Shown one piece after another: positions 61,501 to 64,000 of a stretch of DNA of 64,000 nt (position 1 is its first letter; each line of letters opens with the position of its first letter). The notes below the pieces were generated by a model. The model saw only the letters and a program-made list of their open reading frames with translations. It ran no database searches and was not told the DNA's origin. Origin of the DNA: Lateolabrax maculatus (Eukaryota; Chordata; Actinopteri; Acropomatiformes; Lateolabracidae); assembly GCA_031216445.1 (NCBI GenBank), contig CM062200.1, positions 10,481,001 to 10,545,000 on the forward strand, given 5' to 3'. The position numbers and the translations under genes are program-made.

Positions 61501-62355
61501 GATGGAGGAAGAGGAAGAGGAAGAGGAAGAGGTCAATGGGGAAAATGACAGAGAGGATGAGTCATTAACTGATGATATCACAGATGGAGGGAGCTTCAGC
61601 ATGGACATGAAACACAGGGAGGAAAGCAGCAGTAGCAGTCGAGGGAGCTCTGAGGAGATGCGGAGTCCCTCGCCTGACGAGAGCCTGGAGCAAACGTCCA
61701 CAGTGTCGGAGGATGTTGACGAGCTGGAGAGCAGTTTGGATGGAAGCCAGGGCTCCTCACTCAAACAGAGGTCACTGGATGCACACAAACACATAACAGA
61801 AATAGGAATTTAAATCAAACTTAACTCTTGAACAGCCCTGAACACACTAATTCTGTTTTACTTAAGTCATCACAGTCAGTTTGTCTGCTGAGGATGGTTC
61901 CACAAACTCATGAAACTTTGAATTCATTTTTATTCAAGGCATATAACTACAGCACCCAATAATTAAATAAGTTAAGCATGATTACAGGCAAAAGCAGTAA
62001 GTTTGAATGTCACAAATTCTTAAATATACAATAGTTATAACAAATATTACTATGAACCTGTGAACACGTAATATGCATAAAGACAATCCAAGGAATACAA
62101 CTGTTAAATATCTTTATTACCCAAGTTAAGGCTTTCCAGAATGCAAAGCCAAGTTAGACTGCATTTTAATGCTGCCTTGAAAAATCAAGGAAAAGAATTA
62201 ATGCATCTTTTGCCCTTTTCAGACTGTCAGAGTTTACTGGCGAAGGTGAGAAAAAGGACAGACTGAAGAAGGCCAAACCGTCTGAGTTGATCCAGACATC
62301 ACTGGCTGATCGCTTCGGTCAGCTCCAAGGTGCTGAAAATGCCTGGAAGAAAAAG
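47184..62355 (+). CDS. svil: Supervillin, N-terminal 453 residues (3' part outside window)
   Basis: Supervillin is a membrane-associated actin- and myosin-II-binding scaffold of the villin/gelsolin superfamily. Coding exons: 47184-47572, 52154-52188, 55585-55640, 58203-58303, 59755-59860, 61232-61770, 62223-62355, all in frame with GT-AG introns. Seen: AERIARYKAERRRELAERYG (residues 16-35) matches the supervillin N-terminal motif, with SKYVRRDRK resembling the following SxYxxRxxK. A GIKGILKKSRS block (near residue 276) matches the SILK-type segment. A 20-residue, almost pure Glu tract (310-329) has two Met. SLADRFGQLQGAENAWKKK closes the window, like the SIKERLALL...DW repeats. Compared with human SVIL, the stretch upstream of the ERIARYK motif and several hundred residues of middle region are absent. 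The gelsolin repeats and headpiece should lie further right. Alternative: a svil paralog (fish have several). Confidence 0.8.
47573..52153 (+). other. svil: svil intron 2
   Basis: 4.6 kb between phase 2 exons. It contains a (TA)n tract (49162-49184). An element-like stretch near 50385-50520 (starting TTTCAGACCAAATGAGGCGT) resembles a dispersed repeat. The open frame at 51616-51924 lacks splice support. Confidence 0.6.
52154..52188 (+). CDS. svil: svil exon 3 (35 nt)
   Basis: A micro-exon encoding LQETDDTEEPK between a strong pyrimidine-tract acceptor (CTCTCTCTCCTAG) and the donor G|GTAAGA. Phase 2 in, phase 1 out. It fits both neighbours. Confidence 0.75.
52189..55584 (+). other. svil: svil intron 3, ending at a (TG)n tract
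   Basis: 3.4 kb without a supported exon. A TG run of about 14 units (55544-55572) lies directly before the acceptor of exon 4, where it takes the place of part of the pyrimidine tract. Such tracts can affect exon use (inference). Confidence 0.6.
55585..55640 (+). CDS. svil: svil exon 4
   Basis: Encodes DEKHVDSAKTTSKMSLFK; acceptor TTTTCAG directly after a TG microsatellite, donor AAG|GTATGA, phase 0. Confidence 0.75.
56363..56440 (+). CDS. Possible extra svil cassette exon (uncertain end)
   Basis: Within the intron between exons 4 and 5, the acceptor GGCCTTTACAG is followed by a phase 0 open frame: TRSSAKVGQVNPDGIKLLQ, then PKTCWENKRDYNHTT. It would join exon 4 in frame. No convincing donor is present (GTTGGC and GTGAAC inside are weak), and the frame meets a stop at about 56514. 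It may be an alternative exon, a terminal exon of a short isoform, or chance. Confidence 0.2.
58203..58303 (+). CDS. svil: svil exon 5
   Basis: Encodes DLEGSEDGNSRRHANDRN, then KCQLMSSDEEESST, an acidic Ser-rich stretch likely to be a kinase CK2-type substrate (inference). Acceptor CCTGTAG, donor CCAG|GTAGGC, phase 2. Confidence 0.78.
59755..59860 (+). CDS. svil: svil exon 6
   Basis: Encodes LPKTDISKAMDEKETRDE, then WKERHEYAAIVEETK, a charged, probably helical segment. Acceptor TATTTCAG, donor AAG|GTCAGT, phase 0. Confidence 0.78.
59861..61231 (+). other. svil: svil intron 6, no exon seen
   Basis: 1.4 kb of AT-rich sequence ending in a TCTCTCTTTCTCC pyrimidine tract before exon 7. Confidence 0.6.
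61232..61770 (+). CDS. svil: svil exon 7 (Pro/Ser and poly-Glu region)
   Basis: 539 bases: a Pro-rich start (ASPPPSPPCQLASLQRQDSG), then IKGILKKSRSTSVESDHSE, a 20-residue Glu tract with two Met (61472-61531), and a Ser/Glu/Asp-rich end with DELESSLDGSQGSSLKQR. Donor AG|GTCACT is weak but gives phase 2, as the next exon needs. The 188-codon reverse frame is its shadow. Confidence 0.85.
62223..62355 (+). CDS. svil: svil exon 8
   Basis: Encodes LSEFTGEGEKKDRLKKAKPS, then LIQTSLADRFGQLQGAENAW and KKK. The SLADRFxxLQxAExAWKKK pattern is the short supervillin repeat that precedes the gelsolin-like part. Acceptor TTTTCAG, donor AAG|GTACGT, phase 0. Confidence 0.88.
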
Positions 62356-64000
62356 GTACGTTTTTACCTTCTTTGTGCTGTGGGGTTTGGTAGTTGTTTA
62401 GTATGAATAACAGGTCTACAAGACCTCTTAAAATTAATACTCGTTGGAGAGCATTGTTTTTTGGAGTGCGTAAACGGGCAGTAATGAGCAAATACTGCCA
62501 TGTGTTGAGGCTTCCCCTCATTTTTGTGGTCAGGGAAAGAAAGATTTGGCTGTGGACACATTTCTTTCTCTGCTGAATCAGCTTATTTCCCTGAGTTGCT
62601 GCCAAGAGGGTGTGAGGTTAGGAAGGCTTGGGGGTGCAGCAGATTTGGGAATGGTGATGCCAAAGCCAGAGATCCAGGGCTTAGCTAGTCTCCCAAAGAC
62701 AAAGAGAGACCCGCCCCTTCCCCTTGTAAATATTAAATCCTACACCATGGCCAAACACCTGCAAAAATTTCCAAGCTAATACCTGCTTCCTTTGTTGGTT
62801 TTTGCCCTCTCCTCTCTTTTCCTCTCCTCAAAGAATTCTTGCCATAAGCAAGCTTTAAGCATTCTTTATAGACTTTATTGTCTCACAAATGTATATATAA
62901 ACATCCAGGTCAGCGTTTCATAGACACATGCTAAGATAATCTAAATGTTTTGAAGTGGCAATAGAAGTGCATGCAAGTTTTGACATGCTCTTCTCCTATA
63001 CAAACAAGACCACCCTTGCTGGGTTTTCAAGTGGAAAAAAACAACACTACACTCTGTAATAACCAGTGCAAGTAAAGAACGGTAATACAGCAGTGGAAAA
63101 CCCGTATGTTTGCCACATGGATATCCCCAAAACAGTCAGTTGGACACTAATATTGAAGTGATGTCATGTTTATTTATATTGACCATCTCTTGGCTTGACG
63201 TCTGTTAAGATCAATGATCCTCTTGGGGGATTTCTGGTTTGGGCTCATCCTTCATCCAAGGATGACCTAACCTTTAAATAAATCCAGTCTTGGTCTGGAA
63301 AAAGACACTTTATAAGTGAGTACAGACAGCCAAAAATTTGAACAAATCCCCAGTCAACTAAATACTGAAAACTGATGTCATTTTATATTTGTGTGGTCTC
63401 TCTTAATTATGACATATCAACACAAGGTCCATAAAAAATTTGTGTAATTCCATTAATGGCACAAAAACTGCATCCTCAACACTCACATGCATGAAAGACA
63501 TGGAAAGTGGTGTCCAAAATGTCTGTAGATTTCTTCCTTTAATTCTGTCTGAGGTTATGGCCTGTGAATTGGTCTGGAACCTGCTGTGCACTGTGGCTGC
63601 TACTTCAGAGCTCCGGGACACTAACTCACATCAGAGATAATACATGGTTTGGCAAAATGATTGGCATTGATGCCATGTCGGCATTAGCTATGGGGCGTTT
63701 ACTTGCACGTGACTATTCTTGTTACATTTCCGTTTCTCTCTTGAGGAAAGGCCATTGGTTTTCACGTTTAGGCATGTCGTTTTATCTCATATACTTCCAA
63801 GCCGGAGCAGATGTTGTTGCTCTTTGGTTGATATGTGGGAGACCAGGGAATGTAACATGCATGGCATACGCCATGGTCGTCTTCAATCAGCTCCAGATGT
63901 TTCCTGTTAAGCCTGCTAAGCTGTTCTGTGCACCATGGTAGTGTTGTAAAGTGAGGCCTTGTTGTAAATTAAATTTAAAGAGGGCCTGTCTTGTCTTGAA
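62356..64000 (+). other. svil: svil intron 8 (open at window edge)
   Basis: The donor GTACGT opens an intron. No further svil exon is recognisable before 64000, so the gene continues to the right. Confidence 0.6.

Noticed and set aside
61228..61794. 188-codon minus-strand open frame rich in Ser
   Set aside because: It is the antisense of svil exon 7. The Ser runs are the reverse of the Glu tract, and the exon on the plus strand has matching splice sites and phase.

Overview
This window is vertebrate nuclear DNA and almost certainly comes from a ray-finned (probably percomorph) fish. The genes are split by canonical GT-AG introns and are widely spaced. Many CA/TG, TA and CAT microsatellites are present, along with decayed LINE (L2/CR1-like) fragments and several short dispersed repeat families that I recognise as typical of teleosts. 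There are no bacterial features: no operons, no CRISPR arrays and no tRNA or rRNA genes that I can see. Most long open frames run through microsatellites or GC-rich promoter sequence and are not genes.

The right-hand half holds the two well-supported genes, both on the plus strand. The first (28057-33413) is a complete 12-exon N-myristoyltransferase gene, predicted at 460 residues. It looks closer to vertebrate NMT2 than NMT1, but it is divergent: both classical NMT signature motifs are altered and the C-terminus is one residue longer. The second is the 5' part of a supervillin (svil) gene. Its probable promoter is a CpG island at 34440-35460, with a noncoding first exon ending at 35108. A 12-kb intron follows, then the start-codon exon at 47044-47572 and six more coding exons to 62355. 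That gives the first 453 residues; the villin/gelsolin-like C-terminal part lies beyond the window.

The left-hand 28 kb is mostly non-coding and repeat-rich. It contains a second CpG island (9480-9920) with two YY1-type ATGGCGG sites. Two donor sites point away from it in opposite directions, which suggests a bidirectional promoter. On its minus side I can assemble a possible two-exon gene for an 83-residue basic protein (9528-8281). A 69-residue open frame with one membrane segment (22285-22494) and an orphan minus-strand exon (13652-13557) are weaker candidates.

Mobile and repeated DNA includes a 5'-truncated minus-strand LINE at about 22655-24345, other LINE pieces near 5946, 10560 and 15785, and LINE-like tails near 7643 and 34280. 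There are four copies or pieces of one terminal-inverted-repeat MITE-like family (one inside an NMT intron, one inside svil intron 1). Two further short dispersed families have two copies each. No system of linked genes emerges. The most interesting biology is the divergent myristoyltransferase, followed by the shortened supervillin and the unrecognised small gene at the CpG island.
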